DNA of 9,134 bases from Candidatus Staskawiczbacteria bacterium (GCA_026395195.1 JAPLZD010000059.1:1-9134); one strand, 5' to 3'. Positions 1-5,454 are shown, numbered from the stretch's first letter. The notes: generated by a model from the sequence alone, not told the origin. Program-made: numbers and translations.

Positions 1-1104
1 ATTGTTTGTTATTGAGGCATAAGTTCCATCTTGTGTTTTAACTGTGTCATAAATATCTTCTAATATATTCTGGTCTGAATCCAATTTAAAAGCTTTGGAT
101 ATAAATATGATTTCAAAAATCTGTTCTGACAGGTGGGGAACTGTCCACTCAACATAATCTAATCTGCCATTGTTGTCTGTATCGTAGGCGTTAAAAGCAA
201 CTTCTTGATTTCCCTCATTTTCCCATTTAATTTTGATTTTATCTTCTTGGCCTACTTTAAATATTTCTGGAATTTTTGTAGATGCTAAAACATCTACAAG
301 CGGAGCTTGCGGATCTTCTTCTGCAGAAGAAACTACGACTTGCTGGCCTTGATCTGTTAACTCAGAAGTAATTTCTGGAGCTGGAGTAACATATTCAATG
401 GCTATAAATTCTTCTTCTGGGGTTTCGCCAGCTTGATTGTCTGCAGAACTTTGGGCAGATAGTGCTGTTTCTGTTGAACTTGCAGTTTCTGGAGTTAATG
501 AGTCTTCTATCGGAGGGGGTGTTGGTGCCTCAGCTTCAACTGGCGGAGGATTTGAAATATCAATCTGTACTTCTCCTGTGTCTCCTGTGATTGTTTGGAC
601 TACATTTTCTACGGCATCACCAAGGTCAGCAAGCAAAAACCCAAAAGCATTACTAGAACCAGCTTTTGCAGATTGAACACTACTTGGAGCAATTGCTAGT
701 TGTTGTCTTTGCAATAAAGATAGTTGTTGTTTTGGCTTTGCAGACAATACTGCCTTTGCCTGTTCTGCTTCTATAGACTTAATTTTTATGCCTGTTGTTC
801 CTTTGGGTAATAAAGCTACGCTCTTTCCATTTTCAATTTCGCTTTTGGGAATTACCATTTTCCATTTAACCGGCTGGCCAGCAACAATTTGCTCTTGCTG
901 GATTATGGTTCCTTTGGCAATTTTAGACGAAGATATTTTGTTAAACAGAAAACTGACACCAAAACCCAAAGATACAACCAAGCATATTGATAAAACAGAA
1001 AACAGAACAATCTTTCTTTGTCTTTTTATTTTTCTTTGACGGTATTCTTGAACAAGTTCTGGAGGGAAAGATATCTTTTCAGATGAATTGTTTGGATACT
1101 TCAT
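1..1104 (-). CDS. Membrane-anchored, stalk-like surface protein, 3' end cut by window edge
   Basis: An open frame of 368 codons runs from the ATG at 1104 to the window edge without a stop, so the C-terminus is missing. Visible layout: a basic, cytoplasmic-looking N-terminus (residues 1-31, ending in RQRKIKRQRK), one hydrophobic segment at about 32-54, an outside region, a Pro/Glu/Ser/Thr/Ala-rich low-complexity linker at about 186-265, then a globular-looking part with DTDNNGRLDYVEWTVPHLS (309-326) and a segment resembling the LD.N...DIYD.VK..DG motif (341-360). I recall both motifs from CPR and some archaeal surface proteins; that is memory, not a search. The start is well placed because its ATG overlaps the TGA of the upstream secreted-protein gene (ATGA, 1101-1104), which suggests coupled translation and a joint role at the cell surface. 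The exact function is unknown. The DxDNNGxxD stretch resembles a Ca2+-binding loop but could be only a structural turn. Confidence 0.85.
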   Translation of the reverse strand, partial: MKYPNNSSEKISFPPELVQEYRQRKIKRQRKIVLFSVLSICLVVSLGFGVSFLFNKISSSKIAKGTIIQQEQIVAGQPVKWKMVIPKSEIENGKSVALLPKGTTGIKIKSIEAEQAKAVLSAKPKQQLSLLQRQQLAIAPSSVQSAKAGSSNAFGFLLADLGDAVENVVQTITGDTGEVQIDISNPPPVEAEAPTPPPIEDSLTPETASSTETALSAQSSADNQAGETPEEEFIAIEYVTPAPEITSELTDQGQQVVVSSAEEDPQAPLVDVLASTKIPEIFKVGQEDKIKIKWENEGNQEVAFNAYDTDNNGRLDYVEWTVPHLSEQIFEIIFISKAFKLDSDQNILEDIYDTVKTQDGTYASITNN

Positions 1105-1610
1105 TTATTTATGTTGATTAATACTGAACACTCACTACTATTTAAAAATTGATTGCATAAATTATTTAATAAACTCATCAAGTCAGCACCTGATAAATTA
1201 CTGCTTCCAAGCACACTCTCAGTAAATGTGGTTTTATTTTGCAAATCGCTAACAGAAAAAATTCTGGCAAATCCAATTCTTAGCCAATTACTACTTTCAG
1301 AATAGGCCCAACCCGAAAGTTCATTTGCAGAATTAATACTTACTCCGCCGTAATTAGGATTAAAATTGACCCATAGGCCATTTTGTGAAAAACCAAAACC
1401 AGATAACTTACCGTTATCGTCTTTAAAAACTTTATAATCAACCGTATTGCAAGAATTTGTGTTCTCGCAACTCAAAGAAATCCAGCCCTCACTCTCTGAA
1501 TAAACATACCCAAATAAGTTTCTGCTCTCAGCGCTAACAAAAGCCACAGAGCATGTTAAAACTCCAATACTTAAAAATACAATGGCTAATACAAAAGTCC
1601 TCCTTAACAT
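1101..1610 (-). CDS. Secreted protein with GY.YSE..GW-type repeats
   Basis: This 169-aa protein has a clear signal peptide: MLRR, a hydrophobic core, and a likely signal peptidase I site after A27 (VSA|ES). A Cys at 20 lacks a proper lipobox (VLTC), so I do not call it a lipoprotein. The mature part holds three copies of a short aromatic repeat: GYVYSESEGWI (34-44), GFGFSQNGLWV (71-81) and GWAYSESSNWL (100-110). Between the first two lies NTNSCNTVDY. This is the pattern of the 'GYAWSENIGWISF' repeats that I recall as common in CPR envelope proteins. Cysteine pairs at 48/54 and 152/161 could form disulfides outside the cell. The gene is first in a two-gene unit and overlaps the next start by 4 nt. 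It probably has its own promoter just upstream (1626-1634). Role inferred: a surface or adhesin-like component; no catalytic motif is visible. Confidence 0.85.
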   Translation of the reverse strand: MLRRTFVLAIVFLSIGVLTCSVAFVSAESRNLFGYVYSESEGWISLSCENTNSCNTVDYKVFKDDNGKLSGFGFSQNGLWVNFNPNYGGVSINSANELSGWAYSESSNWLRIGFARIFSVSDLQNKTTFTESVLGSSNLSGADLMSLLNNLCNQFLNSSECSVLININK

Positions 1611-1625
1611 AAAATATATTATGTT

Positions 1626-1634
1626 ATTATATCA
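1626..1634 (-). promoter_or_regulatory. Extended -10 promoter (TGaTATAAT) for the surface-protein pair
   Basis: On the minus strand the sequence reads TGATATAAT, a full extended -10 element. The ATG at 1610 follows 15 nt after it, so the transcript would start only about 8-10 nt before the start codon and be close to leaderless. No good -35 lies 16-18 nt upstream; a TTGACT at 1656-1661 is 24 nt away and too far. This fits separate transcription of the surface pair from the atp operon. No intrinsic terminator is visible between atpC and this site. Confidence 0.5.
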
Positions 1635-1673
1635 CCGCCAAAACTTTAAGTATACAGTCAAGATCTCCTGTTC

Positions 1674-1682
1674 TGTGGATAA
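1674..1682 (-). promoter_or_regulatory. Perfect DnaA-box match, single copy
   Basis: TTATCCACA on the minus strand, immediately after the atpC stop codon, equals the consensus DnaA box. It is a lone site with no cluster or AT-rich unwinding region beside it, so this is not an origin. It may be chance, or a titration or regulatory site upstream of the surface-protein promoter. Confidence 0.3.
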
Positions 1683-1683
1683 C

Positions 1684-1926
1684 TTATTGTTCCACTATGC
1701 ACCGTGCCTCATTTTCCGGCCTAACTTCTAAAAACCCCGACCTAATGGGAAAAAGATGTTCCTTGCCGTCTTTAGCAATCACTTTTACCTGACCCTCGGC
1801 CAAAATAGTAATCAAAGGCTCGTGATGGTCTAACACCGTTATTTCTCCCATTGTTGTCTTGCAATTCAAAGACACGGCTTCACCCTGAAACAAAATATTT
1901 TTTAAACTGTATACTGAAAGCTTCAT
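1684..1926 (-). CDS. atpC: ATP synthase F1 subunit epsilon, short form
   Basis: An 80-aa protein that forms part of the central stalk with gamma and links the rotor to the c-ring. It covers only the N-terminal beta-sandwich domain (family pattern: MKLSVYSLKNILFQGEAVSL, then GEITVLDHHEPLITIL, ending in the strand SGFLEVRPENEARCIVEQ). The C-terminal two-helix hairpin, which in E. coli-type epsilon (about 130-140 aa) acts as an ATP- and pmf-sensitive brake, is absent. I chose the ATG at 1926 because homology begins at this Met. A longer reading from a TTG at 2076 adds about 50 Arg/Lys-rich residues translated from the hairpin spacer and is not credible. There is no clear SD before the ATG. It is the last gene of the atp operon, 152 nt after atpD, separated by a strongly structured spacer. 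Confidence 0.9.
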   Translation of the reverse strand: MKLSVYSLKNILFQGEAVSLNCKTTMGEITVLDHHEPLITILAEGQVKVIAKDGKEHLFPIRSGFLEVRPENEARCIVEQ

Positions 1927-1941
1927 AGATATATTACAGCG

Positions 1942-2070
1942 AGGATATTTTGCAAAGAGAATGCTCTCACGCAGGCGCCCCGTTGTGGGCGCCGAGTGAG
2001 AAGCGCGTTTGAAAATGCGTTTTAATTTATGCATTTTCAAACGACGCTGTGCTTTTCGTGCAGATATCCT
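1942..2070 (-). repeat. Nested inverted repeats (junction-like RNA) between atpD and atpC
   Basis: Three inverted repeats are nested in this spacer. The outer stem is AGGATAT (1942-1948) with ATATCCT (2064-2070). Inside it, hairpin 1 pairs CTCAC-gca-GGCGCCC (1966-1980) with GGGCGCC-ga-GTGAG (1987-2000) around a 6-nt loop. Hairpin 2 pairs CGTTTGAAAATGC (2006-2018) perfectly with 2031-2043 and extends to 16 bp with one bulged A. The layout would fold as a three-way junction. No T-tract follows on the minus strand, so this is not an intrinsic terminator. More likely roles (inferred) are mRNA stabilisation or processing that separates beta from epsilon expression, or a REP-like palindromic element. 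Confidence 0.7.
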
Positions 2071-2078
2071 GAGCAATT

Positions 2079-3449
2079 TTATTCGTTTATTTCTTCTATA
2101 CCACCCTTCAAATAAAAGTTTTCTTCGGGGACTTCGTCGTGTTTTCCTTGCAAAATTTCATCAAATGCACGAATTGTGTCTTCCAGTTTTACGAATTTTC
2201 CTTTTCTGCCGGTAAAGTTTTCTGCCACGAAAAATGGCTGAGACAAAAACCTTTGTATTTTCCTGGCACGGTTAACCGTTTTTTTGTCTTCGTCCGACAA
2301 TTCTTCAATGCCTAAAATAGCAATAATATCCTGCAAGTCTTTATATTTCTGTAAAGTTTTTTGTACAGCTCTGGCAACATTATAATGTTTTTCACCAACT
2401 ATTTTTGGATCTAAAGCAGTTGAGTTGGAAGCCAATGGGTCCACAGCTGGGTAAATACCAATTTCTGTAAGTGCACGAGACAACACAATAGTAGAATCTA
2501 AGTGTGAAAAGGTTGTAGCAGGAGCTGGGTCTGTAATATCGTCAGCGGGCACGTAAATGGCCTGCACAGAAGTAATGGACCCTTTTGAGGTACTTGTAAT
2601 ACGTTCTTGTAATTCAGCCATTTCCTGAGCCAGTGTTGGCTGGTAACCTACAGCGCTTGGCATACGGCCCAACAAAGTTGAAACTTCAGAGCCCGCCTGT
2701 GAAAACCTGAAAATATTATCAATAAAAAGCAAAACGTTTTTTCTCTCTTCATCTCTAAAATATTCAGCCATTGTTAAAGCGCTCAAAGCCACCCTGGCCC
2801 TAGCACCGGGAACCTCATTCATTTGTCCAAAAACCAAAGCTGTCTTGTTTATAACTCCGGAATTTGTCATTTCATTAAACAAATCGTTTCCTTCTCTAGT
2901 TCTTTCTCCTACTCCAGCAAAAACAGAAGCTCCGCCAGACTCTTCGGCTACGTTACGGATAAGTTCTTGTAAAAAAACTGTTTTTCCTACTCCAGCTCCA
3001 CCAAACAATCCTACTTTTCCTCCTTTGATAAATGGGGCAATTAGGTCAACTACTTTAATTCCAGTTTCAAAAACTTCTGTTTTTGTTGCCTGCTCGGTAA
3101 ATGGAGGGGACTGCCTGTGAATTGGCCAGTGCTTTTTAAATTTTTTGGTTTTGTCATTTAAAGACTCCCCAATAACATTAAACAAGTTTCCCAAAACTTC
3201 CTGCCCTACCGGCACAGAAATTGGAGCTCCGGTGTCTTCAACTTCCAACCCCCTTTGCAAACCATCGGTGGAATGCATGGAGATTGCTTTAATTTTTGTT
3301 AAGTCCAAGTGTTTTACCACCTATAAAACAACATCCCCATTAGGGCCTTTTGTTTTTAAAGCGTTAAACATTGCCGGTAATTTTCCTTCTTCTGGAAATT
3401 CGACGTCTACCACCGGCCCAATAATTTGTATAATTTTACCTTTATTCAT
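2079..3449 (-). CDS. atpD: ATP synthase F1 subunit beta, interrupted by an in-frame TAG
   Basis: The catalytic subunit, which binds ADP/Pi and makes ATP in the alpha3beta3 head. The full frame from the ATG at 3449 is 457 codons including stop, the usual length (E. coli 460 aa), but codon 43 is TAG (3321-3323). The 42 codons before it (MNKGKIIQIIGPVVDVEFP...) are a normal beta N-terminus. The 413 codons after it hold everything else, with no frame change. Full-length numbering: P-loop GGAGVGKT 150-157, catalytic Glu in GERTREGND at 182, Walker B region NVLLFIDNIFRF, then TPA/S-type switch DDITDPAPATTFSHLD, and C-terminal FYLKGGIEEI. All key residues are intact, so selection acted on the gene until very recently, or the TAG is a sequence error or is read through. 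The ATG lies 24 nt after the atpG stop. A restart at GTG 3320 or TTG 3308 would lose half of the N-terminal crown barrel. Confidence 0.9.
3317..3323 (-). other. In-frame amber codon with stop-restart context in atpD
   Basis: The minus strand reads TTA TAG GTG GTA AAA CAC TTG. The TAG replaces the Glu of the family's L-V-L-E-V stretch, one base from GAG. It is followed at once by GTG, and the overlapping AGGTGG (3322-3317) is SD-like and sits 8 nt before an in-frame TTG at 3308. Restart is therefore possible on paper, but the product would lack the first 43-47 residues. Confidence 0.85.
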
Positions 3450-3473
3450 TTTTTTAACTTTGACTAATAATTT

Positions 3474-4433
3474 TTATTGTGATTGTGCCTCTGCACCGGC
3501 AGAAATTTCCGAAATTTCTGTGGTGATTTTGGACTGGCGGGATTTGTTGTATTGCAGGTTTAATGACACAGACAGGTCTGAAGCATTGTCGCTTGCTGTT
3601 TTCATTGCCATTCTGCGCGCCGAATGCTCGGAAGCGTTTGCTTCCAAAACTAAGTGATACATTTGCATAAAACACAAATGCTTTACCAGTCTTTCCAAAA
3701 CTTTTTTTGCCGATGGCTCAATTAAATAATCTTTTACATCGGCTCGAGTCGGTACAAAATTTATGCTTTGTTCTTTTATTAATTCAGCAAACTTTCCGCG
3801 CTCTGGCACAATTTCTCTTATGGCATCGGCAATATGGTCAAAATCAATTGGCAGAAATCTTCTGATGTGCGGCTCCTGTTTCAAAGCTGTTCTAAAATGA
3901 GTTGAAATAATAACAACCCTGTCCCACTTTTTATCTAAATAACCCTGCACAATAAAATCTGTTATTGGCTTTACATCTTCTGGAGTTGTATAGTCTCCCG
4001 CCTGCACAAACTTTTTAGCAATTTTAAATCCTTTTTTTGTTAAATAAGCGCTTGATTTTTCTCCAACAGCCAAAAATAAATGCTCTTCATTAGGATATTT
4101 TTCTTCATCTCTTTTCATATGCAATTCAAATTTCCTAAAAACCGAGCTGTTAAATGCGCCAGCTAAGCCCTTGTCGGAAGCCACCAGCACGAAAAGCACT
4201 TTGCTGACTTTTCTTTGCCTCAACAATTCCGGCAATTCTTCTTTCTTTAAATTTTCCAGTAAAGTCAGGTTGGCCAGCAAATCCAAAGCAGCGAAACTGT
4301 ATGGCCGGCTTGCCAAAGCAATTTCCTGGCTCTTTCTCATCTTTGTAGCCGAAACCAGCTCCATGGCCTTGGTAATTTGTCCAATATTATTGACTGACTT
4401 CAGTCTTTTCTTTATATTCTGCGGGCTTTCCAT
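3474..4433 (-). CDS. atpG: ATP synthase F1 subunit gamma
   Basis: The 319-aa rotor shaft that turns inside alpha3beta3 and couples the c-ring to catalysis. Family signatures sit at both ends, which form the coiled coil. N-terminal: NIKKRLKSVNNIGQITKAMELVSATKMRKSQ. C-terminal: SEHSARRMAMKTASDNASDL, then LQYNKSRQSKITTEISEI. It is somewhat longer than the usual 285-290 aa, with a longer middle (Rossmann-like) region around FVQAGDYTTPEDV and the EPHIRRFLPIDFDHI stretch. The ATG at 4433 fits the family start; upstream is AT-rich with no SD. The first nine residues (MESPQNIKK) and some upstream sequence are repeated at the start of the NYN gene just upstream. The stop lies 24 nt before the atpD ATG. 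Confidence 0.95.
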   Translation of the reverse strand: MESPQNIKKRLKSVNNIGQITKAMELVSATKMRKSQEIALASRPYSFAALDLLANLTLLENLKKEELPELLRQRKVSKVLFVLVASDKGLAGAFNSSVFRKFELHMKRDEEKYPNEEHLFLAVGEKSSAYLTKKGFKIAKKFVQAGDYTTPEDVKPITDFIVQGYLDKKWDRVVIISTHFRTALKQEPHIRRFLPIDFDHIADAIREIVPERGKFAELIKEQSINFVPTRADVKDYLIEPSAKKVLERLVKHLCFMQMYHLVLEANASEHSARRMAMKTASDNASDLSVSLNLQYNKSRQSKITTEISEISAGAEAQSQ

Positions 4434-4483
4434 TTTTTTATTTTTATAATTACTCTTGACAAGGCGTTTTATTCTGCTATACT
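4407..4483. repeat. Copy 1 of duplicated 5' module (atpG start plus divergent promoter)
   Basis: This copy contains codons 1-9 of atpG (4407-4433) and the plus-strand promoter TTGACAAG...TATACTTAAT. The copy at 5044-5114 has the same order: the same nine encoded residues, then a TTGACAAG...TATAATTAAT promoter. The coding parts match at 21 of 27 bases. The spacing between start codon and TTGACA differs (22 versus 15 nt), so the duplication, if it is one, is old. Confidence 0.6.
4456..4483 (+). promoter_or_regulatory. Sigma70-type promoter, plus strand, diverging from atpG
   Basis: TTGACA (4456-4461), a 16-nt spacer, and TATACT (4478-4483, one mismatch to TATAAT). Transcription would start near 4490 and run away from atpG, straight into the intrinsic terminator at 4502-4532. 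There is no room for a gene, so only a very short RNA could be made. Confidence 0.6.
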
Positions 4484-4501
4484 TAATTTAGTTTAACAGA
4501 A

Positions 4502-4532
4502 CCGCTCTGGCGAAAGCCGGGGCGGGTTTTTT
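4502..4532 (+). terminator. Intrinsic terminator, plus strand, GAAA tetraloop
   Basis: A 10-bp stem, 4502-4511 with 4516-4525, closed by a GAAA tetraloop, then G and six T (4527-4532). Two positions are G:U pairs in plus-strand RNA but would be A:C mismatches in minus-strand RNA, and the T-tract follows only on the plus strand. This fixes the orientation: it ends plus-strand transcription before it enters the NYN gene. It overlaps the NYN stop codon. Confidence 0.75.
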
Positions 4533-5070
4533 ATTGCTTCAATATTTTATCTTTAATATCCTCAAAATAAACAATTTTTGAACTTTCCAATTTCAATTCC
4601 CAAGATATTGTCTTTCTGGATGAATATACAATTGTTTTTACCCCCGCATCTTTCAGTTTCTTTACCAAATATTTAAAATCGCTGTCTCCGCTGAAAATTA
4701 TTATCTCATCCAGCTTTGATTTGTCCAATAAAATATCTGCCGTCATTTCCACATCAAAATTTGCCTTGTAAATAAATCCGCCTTTTTCAGTCTGCGGAAA
4801 AATTTCGTCTTTGCTGACTTTAATCTTTTTTAACGGCTTGGTTGTCACATTAAAACCGATGTGGTTTAAATGTCTCAGATATTTCAACATTTTTTCATCT
4901 CCGTCTTTTGCTCCAACATAATATTTCCATTCAAACACTTCTTTTTCCGCTTCAACAAGGTTTTTTACCTTCGCCCAATCGATAAACCAGCCCAATCTTT
5001 TCTGGGTATAAAATATGTTCGCTCCGTCAATATATATTTTCACTTTTTTGATATTCTGTGGTGATTCCAT
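4531..5070 (-). CDS. NYN-domain (LabA/DUF88-like, PIN-fold) putative ribonuclease
   Basis: A 179-aa protein, essentially one NYN domain. Visible motifs: YIDGANIF (13-20, first metal-binding Asp at 15), NFDVEMTADIL (104-113, Asp 106 and 112) and FSGDSDF (126-132, Asp 129 and 131). These give the acidic cluster of PIN-like nucleases, so the active site looks complete. Family members are thought to act on RNA; the substrate here is unknown. Homology starts at about residue 10 (VKIYIDGAN), where such proteins normally begin. Residues 1-9 (MESPQNIKK) are identical to the AtpG N-terminus and look like an appended tail. The gene is co-directional with the atp genes but sits between atpA and atpG, where the operon normally has nothing, so it is an insertion. 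It has no clear SD. It may be carried on the atp transcript and could act on it, which is speculation. Confidence 0.92.
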   Translation of the reverse strand: MESPQNIKKVKIYIDGANIFYTQKRLGWFIDWAKVKNLVEAEKEVFEWKYYVGAKDGDEKMLKYLRHLNHIGFNVTTKPLKKIKVSKDEIFPQTEKGGFIYKANFDVEMTADILLDKSKLDEIIIFSGDSDFKYLVKKLKDAGVKTIVYSSRKTISWELKLESSKIVYFEDIKDKILKQ

Positions 5071-5114
5071 GTTTTATTTAAATACTTGACAAGATATTAT
5101 TTTAGGCGTATAAT
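5044..5114. repeat. Copy 2 of duplicated 5' module (NYN start plus divergent promoter)
   Basis: Codons 1-9 of the NYN gene (5044-5070) encode the same peptide as atpG codons 1-9. Four codons differ, all synonymously, including AGC versus TCA for Ser. A TTGACAAG...TATAATTAAT plus-strand promoter follows as in copy 1. The two copies flank the NYN gene body. Confidence 0.6.
5086..5114 (+). promoter_or_regulatory. Perfect-consensus sigma70 promoter, plus strand
   Basis: TTGACA (5086-5091), exactly 17 nt, TATAAT (5109-5114): a 12/12 match with ideal spacing, the best promoter in the window. Transcription should start near 5121 and give a leader of about 65 nt before the GTG-started small ORF. It runs against the atp operon and diverges from the NYN gene, whose ATG is 15 nt away on the other side. 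Confidence 0.85.
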
Positions 5115-5156
5115 TAATAGAGTAAGCTAAACAAATTCATTCCCAACCCCGTGGCA

Positions 5157-5180
5157 GCTATGCCTTGAAATAGCAAGGAG
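5157..5180 (+). promoter_or_regulatory. SD with two mutually exclusive leader hairpins
   Basis: AAGGAG (5175-5180) lies 6 nt before the GTG at 5187 and decides that start. CCTTG (5163-5167) can pair with CAAGG (5174-5178) and hide most of the SD. Alternatively GCTAT (5157-5161) can pair with ATAGC (5170-5174), which excludes the first hairpin and frees the SD. A mini-ORF, ATG CCT TGA (5160-5168), lies in the same place. The stems are only 5 bp, so a switch is a suggestion. Confidence 0.4.
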
Positions 5181-5186
5181 ACTATC

Positions 5187-5336
5187 GTGAAAAACTTCGT
5201 TCAGTTTGTTCTTTTTATGGCGGTCGTGATCGTACCGCTCGTCGCGGCGGCGTTCATTAGCGCGGAAATCTCGCCCATGTCACCCGAGGCAAAGGCCCAA
5301 GCCCACGCTCGGTACACGGCAACGGGACGCTACTAG
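5187..5336 (+). CDS. 49-aa membrane or secreted peptide of alien base composition
   Basis: GTG-started, 50 codons ending in TAG. The product begins MKNFVQF, followed by a strongly hydrophobic stretch (about 5-24, VLFMAVVIVPLVAAAF) and a polar tail (about 27-49, EISPMSPEAKAQAHARYTATGRY). It reads either as a signal peptide with a possible cleavage after ISA (residue 26), releasing a 23-residue peptide, or as a single-pass anchor. Support for a real gene: a perfect promoter at 5086-5114, AAGGAG at 6-nt spacing, and a terminator just after. Codons such as GCG, GTC, CTC, CGC and CCG dominate, unlike the AT-rich atp genes, which suggests transfer from a high-GC source or special selection. It runs against the operon between atpA and the NYN gene. 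I do not recognise its family. Confidence 0.72.
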   Translation: MKNFVQFVLFMAVVIVPLVAAAFISAEISPMSPEAKAQAHARYTATGRY

Positions 5337-5363
5337 TTCCCGCAACTCTCCGCCCGGATCCTC

Positions 5364-5407
5364 ACTCGCACCAAAACCCAGCGAGTTTAAATAAGGGTTT
5401 TTTCTTT
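5364..5407 (+). terminator. Terminator region of the plus-strand small-ORF unit
   Basis: Two overlapping hairpins are possible: ACTCGC (5364-5369) with GCGAGT (5381-5386), and AAAACCC (5373-5379) with GGGTTTT (5395-5401). The second runs into TTTTTTCTTTT (5398-5408), as in an intrinsic terminator. Its stem is A:T-heavy with a 15-nt loop, so strength is moderate. It would stop plus-strand RNA before the 3' end of atpA at 5455. Confidence 0.5.
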
Positions 5408-5430
5408 TACAAATTTTTCAAAATTCTTCA

Positions 5431-5448
5431 GGTTGTCGCTCGACAACC
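5431..5448 (-). repeat. Perfect hairpin directly after atpA
   Basis: GGTTGTC and GACAACC flank a 4-nt loop, giving a 7-bp perfect stem that begins 7 nt after the atpA stop. No T-tract follows on the minus strand, so it is more likely a 3' stability or processing element of the atpA mRNA than a terminator. Confidence 0.55.
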
Positions 5449-5454
5449 AACGCG

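Noticed and set aside
437..1039. Two plus-strand frames (79 and 83 aa) on the left
   Set aside because: They are antisense to the 368-codon membrane-protein frame, which has a coupled start, a TM segment and family-like motifs.
1656..1661. TTGACT as -35 of the surface-protein promoter
   Set aside because: It is 24 nt from the TATAAT, and no -10-like sequence lies at the correct spacing.
1684..2076. Longer atpC reading starting at TTG 2076 (130 aa)
   Set aside because: The extra 50 residues are an Arg/Lys-rich translation of the hairpin spacer and do not match the epsilon family, which starts at the ATG at 1926.
2079..3449. TAG as a reassigned sense codon as the main explanation
   Set aside because: Only one in-frame TAG occurs in the window and I know of no TAG reassignment in this group (UGA is the codon recoded in some CPR lineages, and here TGA ends two genes). 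Error or mutation is simpler; kept as a finding to check.
3145..3657. 170-aa plus-strand frame across the atpD/atpG junction
   Set aside because: It lies fully antisense to two conserved genes, has no promoter or SD, and shows no domain; it is a shadow frame.
4502..4526. Minus-strand terminator after the NYN gene
   Set aside because: On the minus strand the stem has two A:C mismatches and no T-tract. Only the plus-strand RNA forms a proper terminator.
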